Below are positions 25,574 to 38,510 of a stretch of DNA of 64,000 nt, piece after piece. Position 1 is the first letter of the stretch, and every line of letters starts with the position of its first letter. Made by a program: the position numbers and the translations under genes. The notes below the pieces were generated by a model that did no database searches, had not been told where the DNA came from, and worked only from the letters and a program-made list of their open reading frames with translations. Source of the DNA: Polytrichum commune (lineage: Eukaryota; Streptophyta; Polytrichopsida; Polytrichales; Polytrichaceae); the NCBI GenBank assembly GCA_950295325.1, contig OX485807.1, positions 20,555,666 to 20,619,665 of the forward strand. Reading direction: 5' to 3'.

Positions 25574-28500
25574 TTATTCACATAAGTTAAGAAGTGCGGC
25601 GTCTTCTATTGGAGTATCATCATCAAAGTCCATACCATCGCATGAGGTATCATTTGTAGGTGTTTGAAGAGGTTTTAGTACCTCATCAAAGAGTTCGGCA
25701 TCACTTTCTAATGCTAGAATATGACGATTAGATGAATGAGCCGCTCTAATAGAAGAACCTGGATGAAGCAAAACATTAATTAGAAAAATACGAACATTGA
25801 AGTATGAATTAAAAAACATATGAACAAATAATTGGATACTGTAATATACAATACCTGTAGAAGCAGTCATGTCTGCCACAATACCGCCTACAGGACTCAA
25901 ACCATGAACAAATAACTTCATTAAAACTTCAGACTTCTCCTTTGCACCCCTCCATGGCTTGCCATCTCTTTGTCTACATAATTGAATTTCCATAGTAATA
26001 GAGTTGAAGAGAACGTCATCTGTGGCTAAATCGACCTCAGGAATTGAAGGATGTATGGTGATCAGAAGTTCTTGAGGTTGCCTCGCAATGGGAATTGAAA
26101 ATGATCGAACCAATAACAAAGCCTTGAACTTCAAAGTCTGAAAGTCAATATAAAATTGAAATTAAAAAATATACAACACATAAAAACAAATTCAAATATG
26201 AACCAATCAAAATGAAATGTCATAATTGCTACTTACATTTTTGGACGGATTCATAGGATTTGCCAAGTGCAAGGAATTAATGATAGTCCACTCATCCTTG
26301 ATTTTGAACTTATAGTTCTTGAAGAATCCTGCCACTTCTCTCTTCATGGCAGAACTGTCAAGATAAAACAAAAGGAATGCTCCATCATCATGAAGATAGG
26401 TAACAACAAATGCCATCAATATGTTGAGAAAACTTGGAATATTGGCATTCCAAGGGGGAATTTGAGATGGCGGATCCGAGACACCTGGAACCCAAAGACC
26501 ATCTGGGTAATCCGCAACAATGAGGTCCACAACATGTTTCTTTTGCAATTGGCCATCAAAAAAAAATTGTCTACCTTCACCAACCTACAAAGATAAAATA
26601 TAAATATTACAATTCATGAATAAAGACGACAATTAAAATTTAAAATTAAAATAACGTAACAAAATACGAGTGAAACTTTATAAAACTTGAATAAAGTAAA
26701 AACTGTAAAATAAAATGAACTCACCTTTGATAGAAAAGCCACAATGTCGTCATATGGTGCACGAAATGTACCTGTTTGCTTCTTATCCTCGATAATCCTC
26801 ACAAAAGAATCATTCAAGATTAAATCCGAAGATGTATGATTTGCAGGTAAAGGAGGCAAGATATTCATCATACGTCTAAGCTTGGGAGGCATATCCAAGG
26901 TAGGAGAAGGGGTTGTTTTCTGCCGCTTTGAAGTATGAAACGTTGCCTCTAGATTTGAAGAAGAAGGTTCAGTAACTACAAGGTTGTTGAGACTGCTTTG
27001 AATTGGAGCATCCTCATCGCTATCATGAATGAGGAGGATTGATCTTTTAGGCTTAGACTTTTTTTTTTGGGCATCTTGGCTGCATCCTCATCCATTATAG
27101 AAGGAACAATTTTAGTTGTACCCTTGAGGGCGGGTTGAATGGAATTTCGAAGGGCAATATCAAAAGTGGGAGGTGATTTAAGAAGACAATCCAAATACCA
27201 CCCACATTTTTCAAAATGCACAGGATCCCAAGATTTCATGATCCCCTCTGTGAACATGCATTCTTCACTTTCGATATCCAAATAATTAGCCAAAAAAATG
27301 GGAGATTTGGAAATGGCTTTCGCAGGAAATAAGACATATTTGAAGTACCTATAAAACACCCTTCGCATGGGCGGATAAAAATTGAGTTGCTTGTCAATGT
27401 TATGATTTTTGTGAACTCCCTTATCCACACCGAATTCACGAAAAAATGCAGTATCCCACAATGATATGCGCATTGCCTCCACATAATCAAAAATAGTGGG
27501 CAAAGGATCCATACCATCTGGAAGGTAGTTGATGGACACATGCATATAAGCTACAGTAGCATCAAAGAGCTTCTCGGTCTCAATAGCCAACTGCCAAATA
27601 CAAAATAAAGATTAGAAGAATTAAATGATTGAAAAAATATTAAAAATAAATTAAAAACACAGACCAAAAATAAATGAACCAAACATAATAGAAGGACAAA
27701 AATTATCACTTGAGCCCACCAAGTAGCTTTATGAAGCCACTTAGGAAACTCTATATCATTGAATTTTGGTTTCGGAAACTTGAGAGCCTCACGAAGAGCA
27801 GGGGGACTGTTCCACCTCTCAAGCCACTTAATCTTCATAGATGTGTCCATTGCCGAAGTTGCTAACATCCAAAGTTTTTCTTGAGTCATCTCAGGGTTCT
27901 CATCGTGAGTTTCATAATGAGACTTCACCTGCTCTAAGAACATAGGATAATGTTTAGGATCCGCAATGGGAAGTTGTTTCTTCAATTCCGAATGAGAAGT
28001 CAATCTCACCCTCTCAACAACTTTGGAAACAAATTCATCTACTGCACTCGAAGTCCAATGCGCAGGATCAGGATATTTCTCATAAAATTTCCTTTGAGCA
28101 GTAGCAGCAGCATCTCCCAACTCTTGCTACACCAACGAAAAAACATACAAGAGTATGAATAATCACACACTATAAAAATAAGATGCAATAGAAAATATAG
28201 TTATAGAAATCGAAATAAAAAGAAAACAAGAAAAATATACAAGAAAACAAAAATCGTGAAAAACGAATACTTCAGAAAAAATAACCTGGTATAGAAATCC
28301 ATTAAGAGCCTCAACAGTCAAAGTAAACCAAGTCCTATGTTTGGATTTTTGTTTGGCATCAGCGGCAGTAAGATCTTCTTTAGAAACAAGTTTCTCAAAA
28401 TATGAAAGTGGTTGTCCAGCAATGCTTTGAATGCGGAAAAACTTATGAACAAGATTGGTACAAACATGAGATTTTTGGTTCCTACTGTCAAAACAAAACA

Positions 28501-30680
28501 TCCAATGATAAGCCAAAGAAAAGAGATATACAATAAAAAAAAAACTAAAAAAAGAACCAAATGAACCGAATAAATAAAAAGAGAAGAATGAAGTAATTAC
28601 CAATTGACTTCATGTAAAGTTGCCAACATGGTTGTAATATCTCCTTTGACGTCCAAAATAATACTTTCAACAACATAATGCCAAACCGGATCATGTGTGT
28701 GATCTCGATTAATAATGGGCAACCATGCTTGCAAACGGTAATTTCCGTCCCACACCATGAACATTTTCCCAGAAAAAACTTGAGGTCCTCATCAGCTTGC
28801 AATATTTTTTCAAAGGCATCATTAGCCCTCACCTAATTTTCACTCCAAGATTCAATGATACTATCGGTAACATCTACTGTTTTCCCCTCATTATTTTCCA
28901 AGGCCACATAAAAAACCCCATTGCCCTCCATATAACCACAAGCAACAAAATGTGCAGCCAGGTTCATAACGTCATTTTTTAGAAAAGGCCTTACAACAGG
29001 CAATGCAATCATTCGACATAGTGGAATGTTGAATTTTGATTTTGCCCTTGGTTGATACCTCAACCGTTCAAGACGGGAAGATGTGTTGACAGTTTCTTTC
29101 TTAAAAAATGCATGCAATTGCATCTCCAATTGCTCTTCAGAAAGATGTACAACTTCCAAATCTAAAGCACAAAACATATCACCCATTTGAAAAACAAAAA
29201 TAAATCAAAAGAAATATATACATAGGAAAGAAATCATATATGCAAACTAAAACAAAATGAAAAAACATTAAAGAAAGTGAGAGTATACATAATAGACAAA
29301 ACCACATATTCCCAAAAAGTCTAAATTTTGAATATGGGTGGCCGTTAACGGCCACTCTTCTTAGAGAAAAAAAATGAAGGAAATGAATGCATACACACAT
29401 GCATGCATACATGTAGAAACAAAATTTGAAATATGAATAAGGGTGGCCGTTAACGGCCACCTTTTTTGAAGCCGAAAAAAATGAAAGAAATGGGTGTATA
29501 CATGTAGAAAGAAACCCTTATGAAAAAAAATCCGAAATGTGAACAAAGGTGGCCGTCAACGGCCACCCTTATTGAAGGACAGAAAATGAGATAAATGGGA
29601 GTGTACATGTAAAGAGAAACCCTTATGAAAAAAAATCTGAAATGAGAATAAGGGTGGCCGTTAACGGCCACCCTTATTGAAGGAAAAAAAAATGAGAGAA
29701 ATGGGTGTGTACATGTAGAAAGAAACCCTTATGAAAGAAAATCTGAAGTGAAGATAAGGGTGGCCGGTAACGGCCACCCTTATTGAAGGACAGAAAATGA
29801 GAGAAATGGGAGTGTACATGTAAAGAGAGACCCTTATGAAAAAAAATCTGAAATGAGAATAAGGGTGGCCGTTAACAGCCACCCTTATTGAAGGAAAAAA
29901 AAAATGAGAGAAATGGGTGTGTACATGTAGAAATAAACCCTTATGGAAAAAAATCCGAAATGTGAAAAAGGGTGGCCGTCAACGGCCACCCTTATTGAAG
30001 GACAGAAAATGAGAGAAATGGGTGTATACATGTAGAAAGAAACCCTTATGAAAGAAAATCTGAAATGAGAATAAGGGTGGCCGTTAACGGCCACCGTTAT
30101 TGAAGGAAAAAAATGAGAGAAATGGGTGTGTACATGTAGAGAGAAACCCTTATGAAAAAAAATCTGAAATGAGAATAAGGGTGGCCGTTAACGGCCACCC
30201 TTATTGAAGGAAAAAAAAATGAGAGAAATGGGTGTGTACATGTAGAAAGAAACCCCTATGAACAAAAATCCGAAATGTGAATAAGGGTGGCCGGTAACGG
30301 CCACCCTTGTTGGAGGAAAAAAAAATGAAGCAATTGAGTGCATACACGAAGAAGAAAACACATATGGAGAAGAGTCTTAAATTTCAAGGACAAAAAATTT
30401 AAGGAAATGTGTGTATATTTGAAGAAAGAAACACATATACTCAGAAATATAAGATGCAACAAAGGGTGGCCGTTGACGGCCACACTTTTAGATGAAACAG
30501 ACTACAACACATAAGTGGGCATCATAGAAAGGGTGGCCGTTAACGGCTACCCAATTGGAAGAGAAACTCACCTTCATTTGAGTCGCTTTCCGGAGTTGCA
30601 GCTTCTTTGTCGCTCTTGCTCGTTTTGTCTCTGTGCCCACGTCGCCGCCTGGAACTTGTACCAGCATCTGCATCCTCCAT
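25574..30680 (-). CDS. ParB-like / beta-class DNA-methyltransferase-like gene, with lesions
   Basis: Eight exons follow GT-AG rules in consistent phase: 30572-30680, 28601-29161, 28286-28484, 27710-28126, 26725-27590, 26237-26584, 25855-26137 and 25574-25758 (TAA). Exon 1 is basic and Ser-rich. Exon 2 reads like a ParB/sulfiredoxin-fold domain, with IPLCRMIALPVVRPF, DVMNLAAHFVACGY and the signature VWDGNYRLQAW. Exon 5 has an NLS-like PKKKSKPKR. Exons 6-8 follow beta-class methyltransferase order: VDLIVADYPDGLW at the DPPY position, DGAFLLFYL, then VADMTASTGSSIRAA and ILALESDAELF at the FxGxG region. About 989 residues. Lesions: TAG at 28833-28835 and single-base frameshifts at short homopolymers near 28764 and 27059. 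It may be a recent pseudogene, or the shifts may be assembly errors. Catalytic motifs are degenerate. The domain calls are inference. Confidence 0.6.
29330..30555. repeat. 105-bp tandem array with a palindrome in each unit, intron 1
   Basis: The core GTGGCCGTTAACGGCCAC or a close variant recurs near 29338, 29443, 29549, 29653, 29758, 29864, 29969, 30074, 30179 and 30284. Spacing is 104-106 bp, and two further cores lie near 30465 and 30533. Between cores the units share AAACCCTTATGAAAAAAAAT and GGTGTGTACATGTAGA. The array fills most of intron 1 of the ParB/methyltransferase-like gene. Confidence 0.95.
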
Positions 30681-32781
30681 GGTGCGCGCTCTTGCTTCTT
30701 GCGTATGTTGTTGCCGCCGCACTTCGAAAGAGGATGTCTGAAGACATTACGAAGAGTATGGCTTCAAGAGATTAGGGTAAGTCGGACTCTAAAAAAAAAA
30801 AAAAAAAACAAGTAAAAATTTGGTAGATTTCAGTCTATGGAATCTTTGCTATAACTTTTTCAAATATCCTAATTAATTTCCACAAAAATCTAGTGCATAG
30901 ATTTAAGCCTTGCCATTCACTCCATTTGTTTTCAGAATTATTGGATATAATATCAATTTTACATAAATCGTCAAAGTCTACTAAAACTAATATGGTTAGA
31001 TTTTCTGCATAAAATCTTCATGTTTTGAAGATTTTAGAAGAATCTAAGATGCTCTAATTGTTTTTTTGGCTCTAAAACAAGCAAAACAAAATTATTTTGT
31101 TCATGCTATATACCGTTGGAATCGTATTTTCGGTGTGCACAATATAGTATATATTATATACCTCTAAATTGATTTTCATTTTAAATTTCTTCTCTTATCA
31201 TTTCTTTCGTACAACTTACCTCCAATTCCGCCTCAGAAGATTGTTCTTCTTTTTCGTATTGTGTGGCTTGCTCTTCATCGATGCCTTTATCATAATCTTC
31301 CTCGTTTTTCTCTTCTTCATCTTCTTCATTGCATTCAGAGACGATATGTGGTTGAGCTTCACATGTAGGAGTTTGGTGTTCGAAAACATCTTCCGTTATC
31401 ATTTCGCATGCCACAATATCTTCGTACGTCAAATTCCTTGTTGTACCTAATAGGTCCACTCATTTCATTCGAGAAATACGTCTATTCATTCTAGCCCTTG
31501 ACAATTGTCTCTTACTTGAAAAACGAAAGCTACTTTTTCGCCTATTTTTTTTCCTACCCTTCACTGGAGTAACCACTGCTAACATGAATAAATGACGTTC
31601 TTTTACATTTAAACGCATTCAGCTACCCTCTGCACTACATTGTTACTCTCAACAACATACATTTCATGGATGTTAATAATGATTCGGCCACTAAATTTAT
31701 GAACTCCAAACAGAAGCCACGGTCTCAGCATAGATAGGGAGGCTTCATGAAGGTGATGGACTTGCTAGAAATTTTGGTTCTTCAAAAGAAGATCGCCAAC
31801 GTCACATTACTAGCACCTGACAACATAGATGTGTTAATACCCATCATAATTCAACTAAATACATACATAATATAATACAAATAAAAATTATACAATCAAC
31901 CATATGAATATTTCGAACAAGATAAACAAACAACATCTTGTTAAGGAATACATAACAAAATAATTTCAAATCAAACAATTTCAGAAGCTGACTTACCTTT
32001 TTGTTTCTTCTGTTTTGTGAACTCGTCTTCATTTCCGACTCCGAAATACCATCGTCTGCATGCTCTCTGCACCTTCATCATCCTCCGCCTTCCTATGTCT
32101 TCTCTTCTGCCTCACTAGTGTTCTCTCTACATGTTCCACTATCATTGTTGTCTATGATATATCTTCTACCACTCCACTTTCATACATTTGTTTAGTGTTT
32201 AGAGCTCACTTAAACCTAGTGCACATTACGATCATCAGTGTTGCAATTGGCGTCCAATGATCAAGTTGTTTTAATTCGTCTTTCACTCTGCTTCTATTTT
32301 TATTATATCCGCCAAATTTCTCTGATATCCCAACCTACCATATTGACTTTGTTCTATTTATAATGGCCAATCATTTACTTTGCCGGCCAATTTTAATTGT
32401 TCCTGCATCTACATCCAGCCTACACAGTCATATTTTAAAACTCTGCCAACTTGTTTATTATTTGACGCCGTTTTCTCCATGATATCTGTGCCCGCATTTC
32501 TCCCATGTGATAATCTTATATTAGACAACTCCTTTGTGGGTTCAAGTTTCCTATGGCTTAGTTTCTAAAGGAGATATTTTTTGGGATCTGATTTAGGATT
32601 CTATATCTTCCTTGCAAATATTCTCTGTCTACTATTATGATCTGTCTTCTTTTGTATTATTGGATGCTATGGTATCACCTCTTTTAATTTACATCTATTA
32701 TTATATTCTCCATCATTCAATACAAAAACGATGTTGATCTAAGATTATTGTCATGTGTTGTTCATCTTTTTCTTCTTCTCC
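30681..32781. other. Interval with weak minus-strand coding traces
   Basis: An acidic Glu-rich frame lies at 31181-31459 (minus). A short exon-like start lies at about 31997-32030 (minus, ATG then a GTAAGT donor). They could belong to one small or decayed gene, but joints and function are unclear. A 19-base A run lies near 30790. Nothing else is recognised. Confidence 0.35.
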
Positions 32782-35700
32782 ATGGCTACCATTAGAGCTC
32801 ATGGATCTTTTGTTCCCTTCATTTTGCCACTTCAAGATGATGGTCATGTCAATGTCTCAGAGGATTTGCTTAGTTTGAGATTCAACCTCCAGATAGGAAC
32901 CATGTATTCAGAGCAAGAGATGTATTCTGCAGATGGAGAGGTGTATGAAACGGTTTTGGTTCAAAAAAACAGAACCGAGGTTGGTTTTATGTGGATCTTA
33001 GGACCTGGTTCATTTAGGGTAATAGGTCTTTCTGAATCTCAGATGCAAGCTTCAACTGTCATCTTGACAAACGAATCCGGTACATCCACCGTTCAAATTC
33101 CCTATGTCGCACCTGTTAAATTTGAACCCCCTGATGACTGTGTGTTTGTGCTATCATATTCAGAAGATGACATTTGTGCATCTGTTGATCTTTCAAACAC
33201 ATCGCCGTTTCCATTTAAAAGTCTTCATTCGAGTTCTTCACAGCTTCCTATACATGTAGCCAAATCTCCATGCGGTCCTATGTACAAGAGTTTGGTTCCC
33301 CAGCTCTCACCTTCTCAACGTCTTCCACTACACCCTTCACCTTCATCTATAGGGTTGACTATCGTTGATGCTTTGAAGCTTACAAAGTCTAGAAAAATAT
33401 CAAAGTCAGATCTCGCATCCATTGATTTTGATAGTATAGATGTTCATGATGTCAAGTACTTACCATCTTCTTTTAATGGTGATGTTTTGTTTCTCTTACC
33501 CCCTGTGACACTTAAAGCTCCAAGTACGTATGGCCGCTCAATGGACGGCATGGACAAGATGTGCGACGGTCACCCTTGGTGCACCACCAAAACCACCAAT
33601 ATCCAAAATGATTTTGGATTGTCCTTCCGGCGCTCCACTTGTGCTGGTCATCTCCAATGTCCTAATGACTACTGTGATTACATGAATTGCAATGGGGGCC
33701 TCCGGAACAACACTGAATGGGCCAGTTCAACTCCTCTCCCATTTGCTGTGGGTAATGTTCCTCCTTCTAGGTCCACTGTCGAGTGTAAGGTATGTCGTTC
33801 CACACCTGTGTGCATTGGTTTATGTCATGCTCGAATCCTATACATCCATTCCACATCTGTTCGAATGTCCAGGGCTTGCATTCATATTGGTGTACATGAT
33901 CACCCTGTGGCCAATGGCATATGCCGTGAGTCATTGGACATGGCATACCAGTGCGTTGCAAATGAAATATTGAAAACACCTACAGCCAAAAATTTAGCCA
34001 TAGTTATGGCAGCAAGCAAACAATTCTTGGCCGATTACCTTCTCAAATCTCCCGCAAATGTCGAAGGCCATCACTTGGTTGGTTCATCCCTAGAGGTCGT
34101 CATGGACAAATTCAGCACTCTTGCGTCCCCGAATTGTCGTAACTTTGTATCCGGATCAAAGCGTTTTTTGCGTAGTGGAATGAGAACTATGGATAGTATT
34201 ATGGCACTCAAAGACCACTCTGCTTTCAAGTTCGTCCATGGTAGTCGGTTTCCAGGGCAGTCAAAGGACAAAGTGTTTGTTTTCAAGATGTCTGTAGACC
34301 TTCCAGGTAGTGGTGTGGAGCTTGTGAAGAGGATGCAAGTCGGTGGGGACATGGAGAATTCATGGATTATGTTTGACCATGTCAAACGTTTGAAGGACTG
34401 GACGACCATGGCTTGCCATGTGTAGGACAGTCGATACTGTAAAGTGTTGACTATTGCGTGTTGTGACATGCAATCTAAAGATGGTGCAGCACAAATTCTC
34501 TTTTGGGAAAATTTGAATAATGTCATGGCAGAAAATGGTGTACCAAACGTAAACTTCAAAGGGTTTATGGCTGATAGTGCTCAAGCTAATTGGAATGCGG
34601 TGAGGGCGATTTACGGGGATGGTGATCCAAGTCTACCCATGGTTGCACGTGAGCGTACATGTCTTTTCCATTGGTCTGCAAGCTTGGATAAGGTGACCCA
34701 AAAGTATATCAAACCATCCTTGCAGTTTCAACACAAGCAAATATGCAAGGATTACAAAGACGCAAGAACAATGGACGACGCCGAGACTAAGTATCATGTG
34801 ATTCATTCTTGGTGGTTGTCATCCGGAGCTGCCTCAGAAGAAGGCATGCTTGGCCTTTCAGAGTGGTTGGGTTTTTGGCACTTTCGTTACAGACAATGGG
34901 GTGGTCATATGCTATTTGTAAGTACATATCAAATTTCATTCTTCAATGTCATTCATTTTTCTTCCACTGTTATATATATCTTTTATTTTTCTTATCCTCA
35001 TATTTGTGTGTTGTTCATAGGATATGACAATAGAAGAACGTGCGGAAATGCCAACATGCAACCTTGCAGAGACTGTACACAACAAATGGCTTCAACAGTC
35101 CGGCAACAAGATGACTTGTTTATATGAAGCTATAGTGGACGACATGATTCGTGCGTTCATGCAAATTGCAAATTACCGGACATGGTTGAAAGGGGGGTCT
35201 GATGGTAAAGGTCCTGATTCAGCATCCTTGAAACTCAAAGCGGCTACCAGGTGTGGAGATCCAAAAATGTTGGCCGATGCCATGAAGTCTTATCCAGGGG
35301 CAGAAGACGTCAACACGAGAGATTGTGCATTGGAAGGGTCAGAGCTCTTTGGTTCCACCAAACGCAAACTCAACCTACCACCGGGTGCTGATTGTGATTC
35401 TCATCGACCCGACAAAGTGAACTATTCCATTCCTCGTCCCAACACCCGAGCAACTCGTCAACGCATAGAGGAATCGTTGAGTTCTGCAATTCATGGTGTG
35501 GCTCATACTACATCCGTGTTAGAGACTGATTGTCTTGCTTCTAAGTGGCACATTGCAAGATTGCCATCCAACTCAGCCAAGCGTTGTTGGGCACTGCAGG
35601 CCATTACAGGGACTATGTGCAATGCCAAAGTCGGGACTGGGAAACATGGCACACCTGCTCCAACATACAAAGGGCTCAGGAAGGAATTTCGCTCTCCCAA

Positions 35701-36388
35701 CAATGTGGAGTATGAATTTTGGTTTTGTCCTGACGACATCAAACGTTGTGTGAGTGGCAGTAAGAAGAAATATGTGTTGGATTGGTCTATAGTACCCAAC
35801 ACGTGGCCAGTGAATATAGGTACCAATCTATCGAGAGAGGAGGTTTTGGCACTTGAAGATGCTGGATTTCAACTACATCAGAGGGAGGCATTGTCTCCTC
35901 GTCGTAGGTTTTCAACAATCGCAACTCTTCCCATCCCTCGATCGCATTTTTCTATGCCACCAAACCCAGACGCCCACCCTACATTCAGATTTGGGAAGAC
36001 AGTTCGTCGTAATCCAACAGCACCTCTGGCGGATCACAAAAACAAATGGGAGAGCGCCGGACTCATGGAAGGTTACTATGTGGTTGGGGTCACTGCCATT
36101 CCATATCTGGGCTTTGGAGTGATAATCAACATTGTCTCCAAGCAGGATATCACCTATCATGTCACAATTGGCGATATCCCGCATTGCACATGTCCAGATT
36201 TCACGAAAATGTCCTCTCATGCATTGGGAAAGAAAGGAAAATGGGTGTATTGTAAACATCTTTATTATGTGTTTAGATTTTTGTGCAAGGTGGATTACGA
36301 GAGTGACAAGTTCATTCATGCACCTACATATACCTATAATGAGGTCATGCAACTACTTGAACTTGCTAGTATTGTAGAATGTGAGTAG
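32782..36388 (+). CDS. Mutator-like (MULE) transposase gene with SWIM domain, one UAG
   Basis: There are two exons: 32782-34917 and 35021-36388, with a 103-bp intron (GTAAGT...TTCATAG) that keeps the frame. The start ATG 32782 is the first in frame. In order, there is an N-terminal unknown region and a Cys/His region (33560-33690). A WRKY-GCM/FLYWCH-like zinc finger follows (CKVCRSTPVCIGLCHARILY ... CIHIGVHDHP). Then come MULE core segments LTIACCDMQSKDGAAQ and FMADSAQANWNAVR followed by CLFHW, and a C-terminal SWIM finger (CTCPDF ... VYCKHLYYVFRF). One in-frame TAG at 34423-34425 splits an otherwise open frame of about 1,170 codons. It is a recently disabled or still marginally active transposon gene, or a domesticated relative that was then lost. 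I could not bound the element by terminal repeats. Confidence 0.75.
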
Positions 36389-36604
36389 TATTGCAAGTGT
36401 TATATTAAGCAACATATATTTGAATGTCAATAAATGACATGTTTTTGTTTGGATTATTATAATAAAAATTAGCAGTGGACTGAAAGTATTTCAAATGATT
36501 CAGTAACTTCATTTTTATTTAGACTGCGACCCAACCATGTGTGGTTTGATTGATTCACACGGATAAATAATATCACGTTTCTAAAAATAATTAATAGTTA
36601 AGAA

Positions 36605-36795
36605 GATTCTACGCACATTCGCGTAGTAACGTCTTCTTGGTATCCGCCTATAGATTATTCCTGCTTTATCACTAGCTCAATTTGGGATAGCACCAGTCAA
36701 TGTAACCAACCGGATTCGAACCTGGGTTGATCCAGACTTAATACCAGTCTCTTACACAACTCGCATCCACAGGCGGATGTCTCAAAACCTAGTAG
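36605..36795. repeat. tRNA-derived SINE-like segment
   Basis: The plus strand has a box A-like TAGCTCAATTTGGGATAGCA near 36673 and GGATTCGAACC at 36712-36722. The minus strand also reads as a tRNA-like AGTTGTGTAAGAGAC followed by GGTTCGAATCC, so orientation is not settled. Short inverted copies of ATCCGCC/GGCGGAT lie near 36651 and 36771. It is a SINE remnant rather than a functional tRNA, because no full cloverleaf closes. Confidence 0.35.
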
Positions 36796-36889
36796 CTACC
36801 TACATATTCAGTATTTCTAATATATAATTTTATTTCTTTTGTAGATTATGGGCCTTTATTCAACCCGTGAGCAGTTTGAGTGGCTCACA

Positions 36890-37085
36890 ATTATGGCACC
36901 GACATATATGTATAATGAGGTTATGCACCTACTTGAATTTGCTGGTGTTGTAGAATGTGAGTAGTTGTACAAGTGCTAGTTGTAGCTACATGTATAAGGA
37001 TGTCAATATATGACATGTATTGGTTTGAATTATTATAATAAAAATCAGCAATGGATTGAAAGTGTTCTAAATGATCCATGGAAAT
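36890..37085 (+). repeat. Partial duplicate of the MULE gene 3' end
   Basis: This segment repeats the last ~75 coding bases and ~120 bp of downstream sequence of the MULE gene (compare 36325-36510), including TATAATGAGG..ATGCA and GTAGAATGTGAGTAG. About 400 bp with the SINE-like segment lies between the two copies. It is consistent with a second, truncated copy of the same element. Confidence 0.75.
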
Positions 37086-37578
37086 AGGGCCCTTTCACTT
37101 GTGCTTCATTTAAAATATTGGCAATTTATAATTGAAAATATGCAATTAATTTGTCAAAATTTTGGTTGTAAACCCTAAACCCGTGTGTCTTTACTAAATT
37201 TGGATTCATTGCTCATATGTTACTGCTCATTGCTCATGTGTTACTGCTCACCGCTCACCGCTCACTGCTCATCGCTCATAAGATAGCTTCCCTCGTTGCC
37301 CATTGTCAAATTTCAATGCCAAGTCTATGGTTCAAGGTGCAGTAGGTAGCAATGATCTTGCGTTGTGGTGGAGTCAATGGTTGCTTTAAGTACAATTCAT
37401 ATTCATATTTGAAAATAATCCTTCAGGTGGGGATAATCTAGTTTCTTCTATGAGAGATGGAAGAGTGCCACTCTTTGGAAAAAAATCTCCTTAATATCAT
37501 CGTATACTATTTTTGATGTGGTTGGGTTTCCATGGGTTTCCTGATGAGATAGACCCCGTGATGGCTTCTACATGGTTG

Positions 37579-38510
37579 TCAATTTGTGCCATGTGTTAAA
37601 TCCTTGTTCAACAAGGTGTTGGGATATTGGGGTTGCTTTATTGACTCACCAAGAGGGTGGGGTAGATATGAGCAAGCCCTTGTTGAAATCCCATGTTGAG
37701 CTTGAGAGTGTATAGCTAAATGTGATTTTTTTTCAAATTTGGCCAAATAAATATGATAGGTAGTCGGAGAACGCACTTTGAGGCGAGACTTCATATGCAT
37801 CTTCATGCACTTCTCTAAAACCATCCAGTGAGAGTTTTTCAAGTTGCCTCCCCAAATTTTAGTGTTATATGTGAAAGTTGGAAGCACCGAAGTCTTGAAT
37901 AGATGGGATTTTAGTTCCCGACATGTGACTCCCAATATTGCTTCTTTCCTTAAAAATGTTTCATACTTGTGATTCTTCGCCTTTTACTAGATGGCTCAAA
38001 GTAACCATGCAAATAAAAATACATCCCAAGGTATTTGTATTTATGGGATATCTCAATTTGGTCCTTGTTTAGGTAAAATTCCTCTTGGTTTAGTTTCCTT
38101 TTGTTGTGCCCATATATAATGATTTTAGTCTTTGATAAATTGACTTCAAGACCTAAAAAAGTGCAAAATTCATATAGCTTGTTCAAAGGTCTTGGAAGTC
38201 TTGCTCTTGTTCTTGAACAACACCATCAACACAAAGAAGAGTCACAACCATCGTGTTAAATAAACATAAAGAATCCCCATCAATCTCGTCCAAATATGTT
38301 TCAAGTTATCAATGTACAAGCCGAATAGTGTGGGGGAGAGGGGACACAATCCTTGCTCAATAGAGTTATGTGAAAAGTAAAAGGGATGAAAATTTGGGTT
38401 CAATCCCCAAACCCACAATTTGGAGGATATCCGTAAAACTTTAGTTTGCCGGAGCATCAAGCAACCCAGTCTAGTAAGGTGGTTTCTTGGTTGCTTTTTA
38501 AGCACCACAT
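37579..38510 (-). pseudogene. Degenerate LINE reverse transcriptase
   Basis: Three minus-strand pieces in order carry LINE RT landmarks. They are GLCPLSPTLFGLYIDNL near 38320, LGLEVNLSKTKIIIYG and YKYLGMYFYLHG near 38020-38150, and LFKTSVLPTFTYNTKIWGG near 37850-37900. Frames shift between the pieces, and the catalytic F/YADD is not visible where it should be (near 38250). The 37210-37330 stretch carries TGCTCACCGCTCA-type runs like those inverted near 24590. Confidence 0.75.

Noticed and set aside
29330..30555. CRISPR array, or a repeat protein encoded by the minus-strand frames over the array
   Set aside because: The spacing sequence is itself repeated, not unique as in CRISPR. The frames lack ATG starts and lie within an intron between well-defined exons.
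36605..36795. Functional tRNA gene
   Set aside because: Box A- and B-like motifs can be read on both strands, but no complete cloverleaf with acceptor and anticodon stems forms.
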